64,000 nt of DNA from Tolypeutes matacus (lineage: Eukaryota > Chordata > Mammalia > Cingulata > Chlamyphoridae), in NCBI GenBank assembly GCA_026826555.1, contig JAKSZT010038599.1:3340434-3404433 (forward strand). Direction: 5' to 3'. A program made the translations under genes and the position numbers. Under the pieces are notes generated by a model that was not told where the DNA came from, ran no database searches, and saw only the letters and a list, made by a program, of their open reading frames with translations. This document shows, one piece after another, positions 37,001-48,730 of this stretch (the stretch's first letter is position 1; each line of letters starts with the position of its first letter).

Positions 37001-37800
37001 CTTTTGTATTTCCTTGTTGACCTACAGTTTGTCCAAGAGTGTGCTGTTCATCTTCCATATCTTTGTGCCTAATCTGGTTCTCTGTCCCTTACTGATTTCC
37101 AGCTTCATTCCATTGTGATCAGATAAACTACTTTGTATAATTTTAATCTTTCTGAATTGAGAGTTGTTTTGTGCCTTAGCATATGCTGTATCCTAGAGAA
37201 TGATCCATGTGCGCTCTAAAAGAACGTATACCCCACTGTATTTGGGTGTAATATTCTATATATGTCTATTAGGTCTGGACCCTCTAATGTATTATTCAAA
37301 GTCTTTGTTTCTTAATTGATTCTCTATTGAGACGTTCTGTTTAATGGTAACAATGGTGTAGTAAATTCCCTCACTATAATTGTAGAGTCATCTATTTCTC
37401 TGCTAAGGTTTTCCAGTGTTTGCCTCTTGCATTTTGAGGCTCCCTGATTAGGTGCATAAATGTTTATGATTGTTCTTTCTTCTTGAGAGATTACCCCTTT
37501 TATTAATATATAGTGTCTGTTTTTGTCTCTTACAATAGTTTTGCATTTAAAGTCTATTTTGCCCAATATTAGTATATCTACTCCCACCCTGTTTTGGTTA
37601 TTTTTTGCCTATAAAATTGTTTTCCAACCATTCACTTTCAGCATCCTTGCATCCCTGGGTGAAAGGTGGGTTTCTTGTAGAAAGAATATAGATGGATCAT
37701 ATTTCCTTATCCATTCTGCTAGTCTGTGTCTCTTGACTGGTGAGTTTAACCCATTAACATTTAATGTTATTACTCTTAAGGAATTACTTACCTTAGCCAT
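34031..37800 (-). pseudogene. L1 ORF2 remnant of the inserted element
   Basis: The start codon is at 37800 ([19 protein letters not shown]), with LQETH at about 37680. A good frame covers 36625-35909: linker and early RT with [26 protein letters not shown] and [10 protein letters not shown]. The catalytic box near 35715 reads FADI instead of FADD, so the second Asp is lost. The last frame (34459-34031) holds LNIELPYDPAIPLLGIYP and QPKCPSTDEW, the conserved C-terminus. Stops and frameshifts separate these blocks. Confidence 0.88.
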
Positions 37801-37864
37801 ATTTTCTCTAGTTTTATGTATGTCATATTTTGTTTTTCATACTTTTTAGTTGTTCTTACACTCT

Positions 37865-38157
37865 CCTTCAACTCTCTCTCTCTTCTGTGTTATCCTTTCA
37901 ACTTGCAGAACTCCCTTTAATATTTCTTGAAGTGTAGCTTTTTATTGAAATACTCTCTTAATTTCTGTTTATCTGTGAATATTTTGAACTCTCCCTCGTT
38001 TTTGAATGCCAGTTTTGCTGGATAGAGTAATCCTGCCTGGAAGTTTTTTCTTTTAGCATCTTAACTATGTCATACCACTGCCTTTTTGCCTCCATGATTT
38101 CAGATGAGAAAGCAGCACTTAATCTTATCGAGCTTCCCTTGTACCTTATGTTTTTTT
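37865..38157 (-). pseudogene. L1 ORF1 C-terminal remnant
   Basis: Sequence from 38157 leftwards matches the last third of the intact ORF1 (from about residue 232, TYKGS/AR-REW/PAKLAF region). All upstream ORF1 sequence and most of the 5'UTR is missing, replaced by the first ~50 nt of the element. Confidence 0.75.
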
Positions 38158-38220
38158 GTGAGAAAGCTGGGGAATACTCACCTAAGCTGATGCCATCTTG
38201 CTGGAACTCTGGATGTAATT

Positions 38221-39707
38221 TTAACGAATCCGTTTCCCACTACAAGATCTCATAGATGCTCCCTTACATTATCTTCTAGGAACTCTCTGGTCTTGGCTCC
38301 TATATTTAGGTCTTTGATCCACCTTCAGTTAATTTTTGTATATGGTGTGAGATGGTGATCCTTTTTCATTCTTTTGGATATTGATATCCAGTTCTCCGAG
38401 CATCATTTGATGAAGAAGCTATTTTCTCCCAGATGAGTGGGCTTGGTGTCCTTGTCAAGTATCATTTGACTGTCCATGCGTGTATCCATATTAGAGCTCT
38501 CAGTTTGGTTCCATTGGTCAGTATGTCTGTCCTTATGCCAATACCATGCAGTTTTGACTGCTGTATAGCGTTGTAGTATATTTTAAAGCCAGGTAGCATG
38601 ATTTCTTCAATTTTGTTTCTCTTTTTCAATATGTTTTTGGCAATTCAGGACCTCTTTTCCTTCCAAATAAATTTCATAATTAGCTTTACCAATTCATTAA
38701 AAAATGCTGTTGTAATTTTTATTGGGATTGCATTAAATTTGTAAATTAATTTGGGTAGGGCAGACATCTTAATGATATTTAGTCTTTCAATATATGCACA
38801 TGGACTATTCTTACATTTAGTTTGGTCTTCTTTGATTTTATTTATCAATGTTGTGTAGTTTTCTCTGCACAATTTCTTTACATCTTTGTTAAGTTTATTT
38901 CTAAATATTTGATTTTTTTTTAGGTGCTACTATATATGGAATTTTTTTTTTTTTACTTCCTCCTCAGATTCCTCATTATTGGTGTACAGAAATGCTACTG
39001 ATTTGTGCATATTGATCTTATATCCTGACACTTTATTGAACTAATTTATCAGCTCTAGAAACTTTGTTGTCAATTTCTCAGGGCTTTCTACATATAAGAT
39101 CATGTCTTCTGAAAATAGTGAGATTTTTTACTTCTTTTTTCCAATTTGGATGCATTTTATATCTTTTTCTTCCCTAAGTGCTTGAGCAAGTACTTCTAAC
39201 ACAATGTTCAAAATGAGCTGTGATAGTGAGCATTCTTGTATTTTTCCAGATGTTAAATGGAAAGCCTTTAGTATTTCATACTTTAATATGAATTTAGCTG
39301 TGTGCTTTCATATATACCCTTTATCATGTGAGGAAGTTTCCTTCTATTCCTATCTTTTGAAGTGTTTTTATCAGGAAAGGTGCTATATTTTGTCGAATGC
39401 TTTTTCTGTATCTATAAAGAAGATCATGTGATTTTTTCCCTTTCAATGTGGAGTATTACATTGATTGATTTTCTTATGTTGAACCATTCTTGCATAAACA
39501 GGGTTGAAACCCACTTGGTCATGGTGTATAATCCTTTTTATGTGTTGTTGAATATGATTTTGATTAGCAAGGATTTTGTTGAGGATTTTAGCATCTTGGT
39601 TCATTAGAGAGATCGTTCTATAGTTTTCCATTCTTGTGGCATCTTTGTGTGGCTTTTATATTAAAGGTGATGTTGAGATCATAAAATCAGTTAGGCAATG
39701 TTCTTAT
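38221..39707 (-). mobile_element. Old L1, 5' part of the element continued at 27951-31186
   Basis: ORF2 remnant running from the RT region (39707) to the point where the younger L1 inserted. The RT catalytic box near 39095 reads FSED instead of FADD. The [13 protein letters not shown] and FIWKEKR segments (38645-38872) are recognisable post-RT ORF2 sequence. Many stops. Confidence 0.8.
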
Positions 39708-40690
39708 TGTTAAGAAAGGATGCTGTATTTTGTCAAATGCTTTTTCTGCATCAATAGAGATGATCATGTGATTTTTTTCTTTCAATCTGTTAATGTGTTG
39801 TATTATTTTGCTTGATTTTCTTATGTTGAAACATCCTTTTGCAAACCAGGTGTAGCAGTTTGATACTATTTATGAATTCCAAAAAATATATTGATTATGT
39901 TTAAAATTGGTCAGTTCCTCTGGGAGTGATCCCCTTTGATTGTATTAGGTTCAGCTGAGATGACTTTTATTACCTTATATTAATATCAGGGCTTTTATTA
40001 AACCATATTGGTGGGCTGCAACTCAGTTTAAGCCCCTGCCCCCTTGGGGCACTCACCCAACAAAACACACAGAGGAAGATACAGAAGAAGAAGAGAGAAT
40101 TTCATCAGTTTTGATCCTGGCCCTCGGGAGAGAGGAGTTATTCACCTGATAATTTACAACTGACCTTGTGAAGAGAACAGACCAGCTGAGAAGCCCTGAG
40201 AGATGAGCCCTATGCCAGCCCACAGCTGAGATCAGAAGAAGCGGGGGCCCACAGAGCCTTAAAAGGAAGAGGAAGGCTAAACCCTTGCAGAGATCGGCAA
40301 CAATCTTGCCTCAACATGTGGTAATAGACTTTGGTGAGAAAATACATCTTCTGATATCTTGAGTTGGACTCTTTAGGGCCTTTTAACTGTAAGATTTACC
40401 CCAAATAAATACTCTTTATAAAAACCAACAAATTTCTGGTACTTTGCATTAGCACCCCTTTGACTGATACACCAGGTGCGAAACCCACTTGATCATTAGT
40501 GTATAATTCGTTTGATGCACGTTGAATATGTTTAGCAAGTATTTTGTTGAGGATTTTAGCTTCCAGGTTCATTAGAAAGATTGGTCTGTAGTTTTCTTTT
40601 TCTGTGGTGTCTTTATATGGCTTTCGTATTAGGGTGATGTTGGCATCATAAAATGAGTTAGGTAATGTTCCCTCCTGAGGATCAGATTGA
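39708..40690 (-). mobile_element. L1 ORF2 (RT) fragment, duplicated relative to its neighbour and split by an LTR
   Basis: Excluding the LTR at 39851-40471, this about 350-bp piece covers the same ORF2 interval as 39365-39707 (GCTGTATTTTGTCAAATGC at one end, AAAATGAGTTAGGTAATG at the other). It is therefore a tandem partial duplication or an independent short L1 insertion. Confidence 0.75.
39851..40471 (+). mobile_element. Solo LTR (621 bp) with perfect 5-bp TSD
   Basis: TGTAGCAGTTTGATAC at the start, CTGATACA at the end, flanked by CCAGG at 39846-39850 and 40472-40476. Features include a GCCTTAAAAGG box (about 40258) as a possible TATA region and CCCCAAATAAATACTC (about 40390) as the polyadenylation signal. 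It splits L1 ORF2 sequence that resumes in register. It is the same family as 23634-23962. Confidence 0.9.
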
Positions 40691-43242
40691 AATATATTAT
40701 AGAGTAAGGAAGGACAACATGGTACTTGTGTAGAATTATAGTCACACCTAAATTGCAAAGCCTATATATACTATCCTGTCTTTTCTAAGTCACCTTTGAT
40801 ATTAAAAAAGAAGACTACACACAAAAAAACAAAAAAACAAACAAAAAACAAAACAACAAAAAAATATTTACATGTATCCATTACATTTAATTGAGAAATG
40901 TATATATTTATCCATCTGTGTTTACTTTTTAGTTTTTTATTGCTTATGTTTTCAATTATTAAATGTACAAAATAAAGTTAAAAAAAAAAAAAGAATACTA
41001 CAATTTTTCACCCTTCCCTTTCATTATTTCCAAGTTAGCAACATTCTGTAGATTTATCAATATGATATATAACATTTAAATGATACTTAAAAATATAACT
41101 CTCTTAATTGTTGTTTATCTACATATTGAATGTTCTGTGTGCAACACATATAATTTATTACTAAACTAAATAATTCGATTTTTTCTATATACTTGTTCTT
41201 AAGGGCATATAAAGTTTAGATGCTCTCCAATATTTTATTGTTTATTAATAACTTGGGAAATACATTACCTCTCCCAACCTGTGTCATTGTTAATATAATG
41301 AATTGTTGTATAATCAATATATTTAATTTGAAATTATTTACATAACTTACCATCTGAAATACAGCTGCTGTTAATATGGTTCTTTACTGAAAATGAAGAG
41401 CATATGTATATTAGATATTTGTATTTTAAAAATTTGCACACTGCACTTACATTATTAGATTTATTAATTTTGTATTGATGACCTTTCAGAGTAATGAAAC
41501 ACTTGAAGGTGAATTTGAAGAAAGCATATGATATTATAATACCTTTATAAGTTAACCTTAGTTCAGCAAAGTTTACATTTTAAAGTATTTCAAGATAGTG
41601 TGAATAATGTTTTAGATATGCCACCCCCATAAATACGCTTTGTCATGATATTATCATTTGTGTTCTTTATAGTATGTAACTATATGCATAATGATCAGTT
41701 TCCTAATTATTTATACTTAGGAAAACATTAATACAGATGTCAAAGGGTCAACATTAACCTATGAAATGACTCAGAGGTGGAGATACATTAAATCTTATGT
41801 TTTATAACCCACACTTAATATGTATATTAAAATAAACATTAGGTGCCTTAAGTGCTTGAAATTTCCCACACATATAGTCTTTTTAATTTTAAGAGCAGAA
41901 AGAGAAAGACTATAGTACATTTTGGAAAAAGTCTGACCTTATTTGTGCTAAATTTAATTTTAAATCAAAATATGTAAAATATAAGGTCATATAATAAAGA
42001 TCTAAGCCTACAAATTTTGTTCTATTAATCTTTAGAACAGTATGTTTTGCCTATAAATATAAAGCAGTATATTTATAAAAAATAAAAAGTAAATTATACA
42101 ACAGAGTTCAAATGAAATTAATATTTCTTCCATTCAGAAGTTACAATATATCCTTTAGAGAAAAAACATCTTCCTAAAATAATTTCTTTTCAGATTCTTT
42201 TTAAAAACTCAGCCCAGATATAGTTAATGTTCCCCATCTTGGAACACCTGAGTTCCTCAGCAGATTCGAAACCTCCATGGAGCTGATGAGGGATATTTGA
42301 AGTGCCAATCAAGAGACTGTTCCTAGATCCTCCCACATGGTTGAAGTCCTGCTGTCAGCAACATATTGGGAAGTTGTTCGTTCACTTGAGTTGACAGATA
42401 CAGATTGTGACAAGCCACATATTGGGACTCCAGCCTGAGGGGTAATACAGAGTGAACTGAGGAATACAGAATTAATGGCGGAAAATGTCACTTGCCAATC
42501 TCCTTACTCACAACTTCTTTCTTTTTGGCCTACAGTTTCACAAGATTATTTGGTTACAAAACAAATTATGTGGGATTTTATCTTATGTCTTATGTTTTAA
42601 TTTTGAAGACATGATGCTTACTTTAAAAAGTTATTCACATTGGGATCAAGCAGGGATTTAATATTTCAATTAATTGCAGATTTTGTTTTTATTCCTATAG
42701 TCGAAGTCAGAATTTAGTTATGGTAAATTTATACAGGGAAAATTTGAAAAGAGAAACTGTGTCTTAAATGTGAACTCTGACTGATAATCTGAATATATCA
42801 CTTCTTCGGCAAATATAGAGTCCTTATGTTATCTATTCAATTTCATTTCTTAATAGGGCAATATATGCTTAACAATATATAGATCTTTATTTCTTTCAAG
42901 GTACTTAAATATACATCACCCTTTGCAATCTGCAGTTCAGGAAACAATAAGTCAAAGAGCAATGTTTCTATAACCTGGATCTTCTGGATTCCTAGTGTAT
43001 TGACCCTTTTACCCTAGTGGGAGAGCTTTCTAAAGCTTTCATGCACTGTTTCAACAGAGATGAAATTTAAGTAAAAAAAATAATTATCAAACATAGCTAA
43101 ATTATGCCTTTACAACAGAGGACTCAATAATTAAAATTCAACATTGCCTCATTTGTCTCATACCAGATACATGAGCTGTGTATGTGTTTGCTCTTTGTGT
43201 ATCAGTGAGTAAAGCACTTAGAATCCAGGTAGAGCAAATGTA

Positions 43243-43264
43243 ACACACACACACACACACACAC
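43243..43264. repeat. (AC)11 microsatellite
   Basis: Uninterrupted AC dinucleotides. Confidence 0.95.
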
Positions 43265-43399
43265 ATTCATTAATTGTTGGCAAAGAGCTAATGACTTAAC
43301 AGGATAGGGAAAATAATCAAATAAATGGTTCAAATAAAAAAGTGATTTTTTATTATACAAATGAAAAGCATATCTTCCTTCATATCTCCAAGGAAAATT

Positions 43400-43428
43400 T
43401 TCATCATCATCATCATCATCATCATCAT
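43400..43428. repeat. (TCA)n trinucleotide microsatellite
   Basis: About nine to ten TCA units. On the minus strand it reads as poly-Asp in a chance frame. Confidence 0.95.
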
Positions 43429-46250
43429 AGTGATCATACAAAAGAACAGCAAAATTTAGGTGGATTTCTGTAATTGTAAGCTGTGTTTTTGTTATATTTT
43501 GCTTGACTGAATTACACAGAAATTAATAACACAAATTAAACTAGAGATTGTCAATCATATAATTATTTTTAAAAGATTTACAGTGTATTGGATCAAACAA
43601 GAAATTTATTTTAAAAAATTCAGAGTATTTGAAACATAATTAAAATCTAAATATGGAGATGTTTCTCTATGGAAATATCTATAACCTAATATATTATTAT
43701 TCATAAGCAAGAAATTTAATTTATTTGGATATATTCCTGAATTTAGAAAATTATAAATTTTTAAACTTAATAAAATGAAGTAATAATAATTAAAAATACC
43801 TAAGCTAATTATAAGAATAAAAATAGTCAATTAAGTCCAAAAAGATATGACAGAAAAAGATGTGTGTTTTAGAAACTGAAAAAGAAAAGAAGAAAGGGAG
43901 AGAACAACAGATATCAAATATATTTTGGAAACTATGCTCATTTGAAAATATGAACAAATAGATAATCTCTGGGATAATTAAATGTTTTTATAAATCTTCA
44001 ATCAAAAGCAACAAGAATATTTGTGTTTTCCACAATTTTCAAGAAGAAAAGTTCATTATTCTTGTTTTGAAAGTTTTGAATACATTGAAAAAACCTATTG
44101 TAAAAAATAGTATTTGTAGATGATACAAGAAATCATATCAATAATAACATTTAGCAAAGTTTATAGTTTGAATATAAAAATTAGTGACTGACCTTCATGC
44201 AGTTAAAATTTAGGAAATATAGTAGGAATAAAGAATCCAAGTCAAAGTACAAACTAAAACAACAAAAATATGAACATGGAGAAAGAATTATAAATAAGAA
44301 ATGCAATACCTGGTGGAGAATATAACAAACATAAAAAAATATAAAAAAATATTAAAAATTTATATTTTTCTGAAAAAGAATGGAGAGAAATGCCAAGAGT
44401 GGCTTTGCTAATATTAATGCAAGATGAAAGTCCTAAAACTAAAAATTTTAGATTATGTGAGCCAATTCCAGATTTTTTGGAACATGTATGAGTGACAAAT
44501 TTTGCAAAAAAATCAAGTTTAATAAAATAATTTTCATATTCAGATATTAAATAGTATTACAAATTCTCAGTTCTTAAAGTAGTGTAATTCTGGAATGAAG
44601 ATTAAAAGTTAGATTAATGGCCCAGAAATAGAATGGGATATATTAATTCTGTGATGGAACACATCTGTGGATAAAGAGAAGACACGTATTAAATTTTAGT
44701 CAGATAACTGACTAGTTATTTAGGAAAAATACAAATTGAATATTCATTTTGTACAAAATTTTAAAAAGCCAAAATGTTAATAATTTTAATTTTCTTTATC
44801 ATAATCTCCCATATATTTCTCTTATAGTGAGAATACATGCAAAATCAAATTATATAATTTTTTCTTTCTTTTACTCTCTTTTAAAGTAAGTTTTCAATTT
44901 ATCCTTCATAAATATATGCTTTACAAATGTATTTCCTCTCCATGTTTTATTCAATCAATTCAGGAAAATAAAGTCCCAAATTAAAATTAAATTCCAACTA
45001 ACTCTTTGTGGTATTGACAGTTGTACATCAGCTACAAAATATGAGAGCCTATAATAATTTGCCTTGAAAAACAGCATGTTTTGACTTCATGTTCACTGAC
45101 CTGTTAATGAGACATGCCAAATGTTCATTTTTTTGCTACTTTTCATATAGCATCTGTCATTAAAATATTAATAATGATAATTTTTTGACCTCGAGGAAAG
45201 CTAGATATGTGCATATCCTCAAGTTAATAAGGAAGGATATTTCTCTTTTTTTCTCTCTTATCCTCTTTCCTTCTTTTCCTCTTTCCTACAATTTCTTTCT
45301 ATCTTTCTTTCTGCTGAGGGATCCATTGGTTCCTATTAAAGAAGTTTTTATATTGAAGTAAACTGATTCATTACGGAATGTTAATAGAATAGAATTCTAC
45401 ATGAATTTGAGTTATTGTTTTTAATAATTTTTCCCCTGTATTATTTTATATGCTTGTAGCAAGCTGGAAGCCAGTAAATAGTTAGAGATAGTATCTGATG
45501 GAGAAGAGGAAAGTTAAAGAAGGAATAGAGAAAGTGAAATAATTTTGATACCAGTATTCAACAAAGACTGTATTTAATTATTTATTTATACTTCTGGCTT
45601 GCATTCTCTACTCCCCCACCATAAGCCTCTTTCCTCCAACAGGGGAAAAAATATTTGATGCATCTTATGTAATATCATAGATTGTATACACCGATTAGTT
45701 TGTCTTGAAATCTATTATTACAAATAACTATGTCAGAGATAGGCAATAATGTATTTAAGGTCATGGATAATTTTACATCGAAACTTAACATACATATGAT
45801 CATGAAAGCTACTACCACTGACTAACAGGATTTAAAGTAAACTAATTGATGAGAGTCAGAATTAGAAGATGTGATGAAATGAGAGTGGTGATCATTTGAT
45901 GAATACATTTGCAGCCAAGACACAGTATTTGTCATTTTGTAGACAACAATAACTTAATTGGAAAGTTATTTCCAATGAATATAATGTAGGAAGAAGTTCT
46001 GTTTCCAAAATGTAAATTAGTGTATATTAATCTTCACTATTTTTCTCAGTTAAGGTTTAATCAAATGTGAGATATTCAGAAAAATTATCCATATGATAAC
46101 TTATTTAGTTTTTAAATAAGATCAGATATAATTTGGTAGAACTAAACGAATTGTAGAAAAATTAATATTCAGATGGAGGCTTCTCATATAAATTGTTTAG
46201 ACTGATTGAACTGCAGATGGATTAATGTTACTGTAAGTCAAGATTGAGTG

Positions 46251-46438
46251 GGAAGCGGCTGTGGCTCAATCAGTAGGGCTCCCGTTTACCATATGGGAGG
46301 CCCCGGGTTCGGTTCCCAGGGCCTCCTGGTGAAGGCAAGCCCGCCCGCATGGCGTGGTTAGCTGACCCAGCGAGCACAAGCAGCAAGGGGGGGATAAATG
46401 AATAAATAAATAAAATCTTTAAAAAAAAAAAAAGAAAA
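46251..46438 (+). mobile_element. DAS-like SINE, well preserved, perfect 11-bp TSD
   Basis: Direct repeats AAGATTGAGTG at 46240-46250 and 46439-46449. The tRNA-like head has an A box (GTGGCTCAATCAGTAGGG) and B box (GGGTTCGGTTCCC), followed by a GC-rich body with several intact CpG and an A-rich tail with AAATAAATAAATAA. Intact boxes, CpG retention and an exact TSD suggest one of the youngest insertions here. Confidence 0.92.
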
Positions 46439-46449
46439 AAGATTGAGTG

Positions 46450-46891
46450 ATGGACACAAAATTGATCAGATTCAAGAGACATCAATTTTAATTGGAGCAG
46501 TAAACTATGACACAATAAAAAATAAAATTATACATATACAGATGCAAACATTTATATATATAGATAAGAACGTGTTAACCTTATTTCAAGGAAATGTAAA
46601 AGATAATGAAATCATAAACTCCAAAAATAATCTTACAATTAATTTTTAAATGTTCAACAAATAAAAGCAATAGTATTCTTATAACACTTGTATCTCAGTA
46701 AAATGTGTACATTGGAAACATAATAGCAAATTGACCAAAGTTGCATTTAGTAGAGGGAACTAGGAAAGAAGGTTTAAGGGGAAAGCAGTAATGAATTCTG
46801 TGTTTTTCATATCTCAAACATGTGGCAAACATTCCAGTAATGGAGATACAAGAAACTTGGCCACTTAATTCTCTGGTCATACCAAAGTTGG
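46450..46891. other. No gene recognised
   Basis: AT-rich anonymous sequence between the SINE and an LTR. Confidence 0.5.
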
Positions 46892-47346
46892 TATGGTGGT
46901 TTAGAACTATGTGTACCTTAGAAAAATGTGTTCTTAAACTTAATCCATTCTGTGAATGTGAACCCATTTTAAGTAGGACCTTTTTACGAGATTACTTCGG
47001 TAAAGGTGTGGCCCAACTCTGTGAGGTTGTGTCTTAATCCTATTAATCCTCTTTTAGAAGCAGAATGAAATCAAGACAGATAGAAAAGCCATAGGAAGCA
47101 AGAAGCTGAAGGTCAAGAGAACCTAGAAAAGTGAGAGTTCAGGAGAGGCTGTCAAGTGCCTTGCCATGTGAGAGAAGCCAAGGGTCAAGGAAACTGGCAG
47201 CAAGCCCCGGAATGCCAGTCTTTGGGAAGAAAATGTCAACTTAATTTGGACTTTTCTTAGCCTCAAAATGGGGGGCCATTAAATCCCCATTATTTAAGCT
47301 AACCCATAGCTTGTTATTTGCTTTAATAGCCAAGGAAGCCAAATAA
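46892..47346 (+). mobile_element. Solo LTR, ERVL-like, about 455 bp
   Basis: It aligns with the reverse complement of 56500-56932: shared CTATGTGTACC start, GTGAACCCATT-TAAGTAGGACCTTT, AGGAAGCAAGAAGCTGA, and a GGACTTTTCTTAGCCTC end region. The polyadenylation signal is ATTAAATCCCCATTATTTAA (47278). Flanks GTTGG (46887-46891) and GATGG (47347-47351) are a 4/5 TSD. The first base pair is TA, not TG. Confidence 0.75.
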
Positions 47347-48159
47347 GATGGTGTTTGATAATTACAATTGCAAAACTCCCACACTCTCAATTTCAAGAAA
47401 AGTTTCAAGTCCTGAGCATCTATTCTTCTGGATTGCTCCTTAAAATCTGATTTCCACAAACTTGCCATCCCATCAGGAATTACTCTCCATTGATGGTACT
47501 AGTTTTTCAGTTTATCACGAACTTCATTCCCTCACTTCTGTCTTTATACCACTTAAATTCTGTTTTTTATCACTTTTATTTCACATTCCATTTCTCTCTT
47601 TAATTTCATTTTATTCATTTGGAACAAAAAAATATCCTGGTAAACATAATTCCTATCCTCTCTTTGCCAGTAGCTGAAAGGAGCTGCAGGGAGGTGGGGG
47701 GGGCGGCGGAGGGGAGAAGGTTATTTACAATTAAATTAATGACCAATAGTATTAAATTGGTTCTTTATGTTTATGCTAATCTCACAGCATTCTAGGGTCC
47801 TTCTCTCTCCCCTCTTCTGGAATATTTATTTGTATCATTGTATATCTCTTCAAATCTCCAATACTATTTCCCTCATACTTACTCTTAGTTGATACCTTTG
47901 CTTTCTAATTCACTAATAGTATAAGTAAGAAGAGAAATTTCCACAGTTCCCAAGACTACAACTGAACACCTATCTGGATCTGGGTCCACCTCCTCTGAGT
48001 TTCCTTATTACTACAGATGGACCGCCTGGACTCCAGGCAATGTTTTAAGTTACTAGACATCATCCATTTTTACTCAGAAAGAAATTACTCCAACAATTTC
48101 CCCTTTCATCTCATACTTCAATTTTTTATTCTCTACTAGAGCCATCCTATCATCACTCA
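47347..48159. other. No gene recognised
   Basis: Anonymous sequence with a G-rich run at 47690-47715. Part of it may be further L2 decay but I cannot show it. Confidence 0.45.
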
Positions 48160-48730
48160 ATCCTTTCATTTAGCCAACCTTAAAAACAAAAACAAAGAAA
48201 CATTTTCCTAACCCTACATCTCGCTCCAACTGCCACCCCATTTTTCTACAGTAAAACTCCTTGAAATACTCTTCTACACTGGATGTGTTCAATTCTGCTC
48301 ACCTCCATTTATTTTGAATGCAACCTACTCTGGTTGTATCTCTGATTGTTCTTTTACACCTTCTCTTTTCAAGGTTATCATTATCTTTATGTTGCTAAAT
48401 CCAATGGATATTGCTTCTTGAAATACATTTTTTTACTAGGCATTCGGGATTTCAAACTTTTCTTCTAACTTCATTGGGTGCTTCTTCTCCATGTTATTTG
48501 TTGGCCAGATCTCATAAGGCCAAATTCTAAGTCCTAGAATGCCCCACATCATAGTCCTGGGAATTTTTCCCTATTTACGTTCACTCCTGTGTTATTCCAC
48601 TCTCATGATTTTAACTTCTTTAAATATATGTGATCGCATACAGTGTTTATTGCTAGGCCAGAAATTTCTGCAGAATTACAGATTCATTTATCCAACTACA
48701 AGTTCAATATCTTTTCTTGATTAATAGTTA
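48160..48730 (+). mobile_element. L2 LINE ORF2 remnant
   Basis: CTCCTTGAAATACTCTTCTA, then ATGTTGCTAAATCCAATGG (48390), TTCATTGGGTGCTTCTTCTC and GGAATTTTTCCCTATTTACG follow the order of L2 reverse-transcriptase coding sequence. A frame at 48539-48724 keeps a MPHIIVLGIFPYLRSLL-like trace of the L2 protein. It is dead and diverged. Confidence 0.65.

Larger units (their letters stand above)
31187..38209 (-). mobile_element. Nearly complete L1 with internal deletion, inserted in an older L1
   Basis: On the minus strand: a 5' start GAGTTCCAGCAAGATGGC at 38209, about 50 nt of 5'UTR, a jump into the ORF1 C-terminal region (38157), ORF2 (37800 to 34031), 3'UTR module 1 (34030-33035), module 2 (about 32945-31240) and an A/T-rich tail (T on the plus strand from 31187). 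Direct repeats flank it: TGGATGAAATG (31176-31186) and TGGATGTAATT (38210-38220), 9 of 11 identical. The ORFs carry many stops, so it cannot move on its own. Confidence 0.85.
40691..46239. other. No gene recognised; AT-rich with simple repeats
   Basis: An A-rich tract (40795-40862) and a polyA run (40980-40992) come first. The rest is very AT-rich and anonymous. Open frames are short (at most 79 codons) and low complexity. Confidence 0.55.

Noticed and set aside
34717..37849. Several plus-strand frames (87-109 codons) with membrane-like composition
   Set aside because: Antisense of L1 ORF2. Hydrophobicity comes from complementing A-rich coding sequence.
43202..43441. Frame beginning with a run of Asp
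   Set aside because: Product of the (TCA)n and (AC)n microsatellites.
46251..46330. tRNA gene
   Set aside because: The A and B boxes belong to a SINE head. A 3' body, A tail and TSD follow, and no cloverleaf acceptor stem closes.
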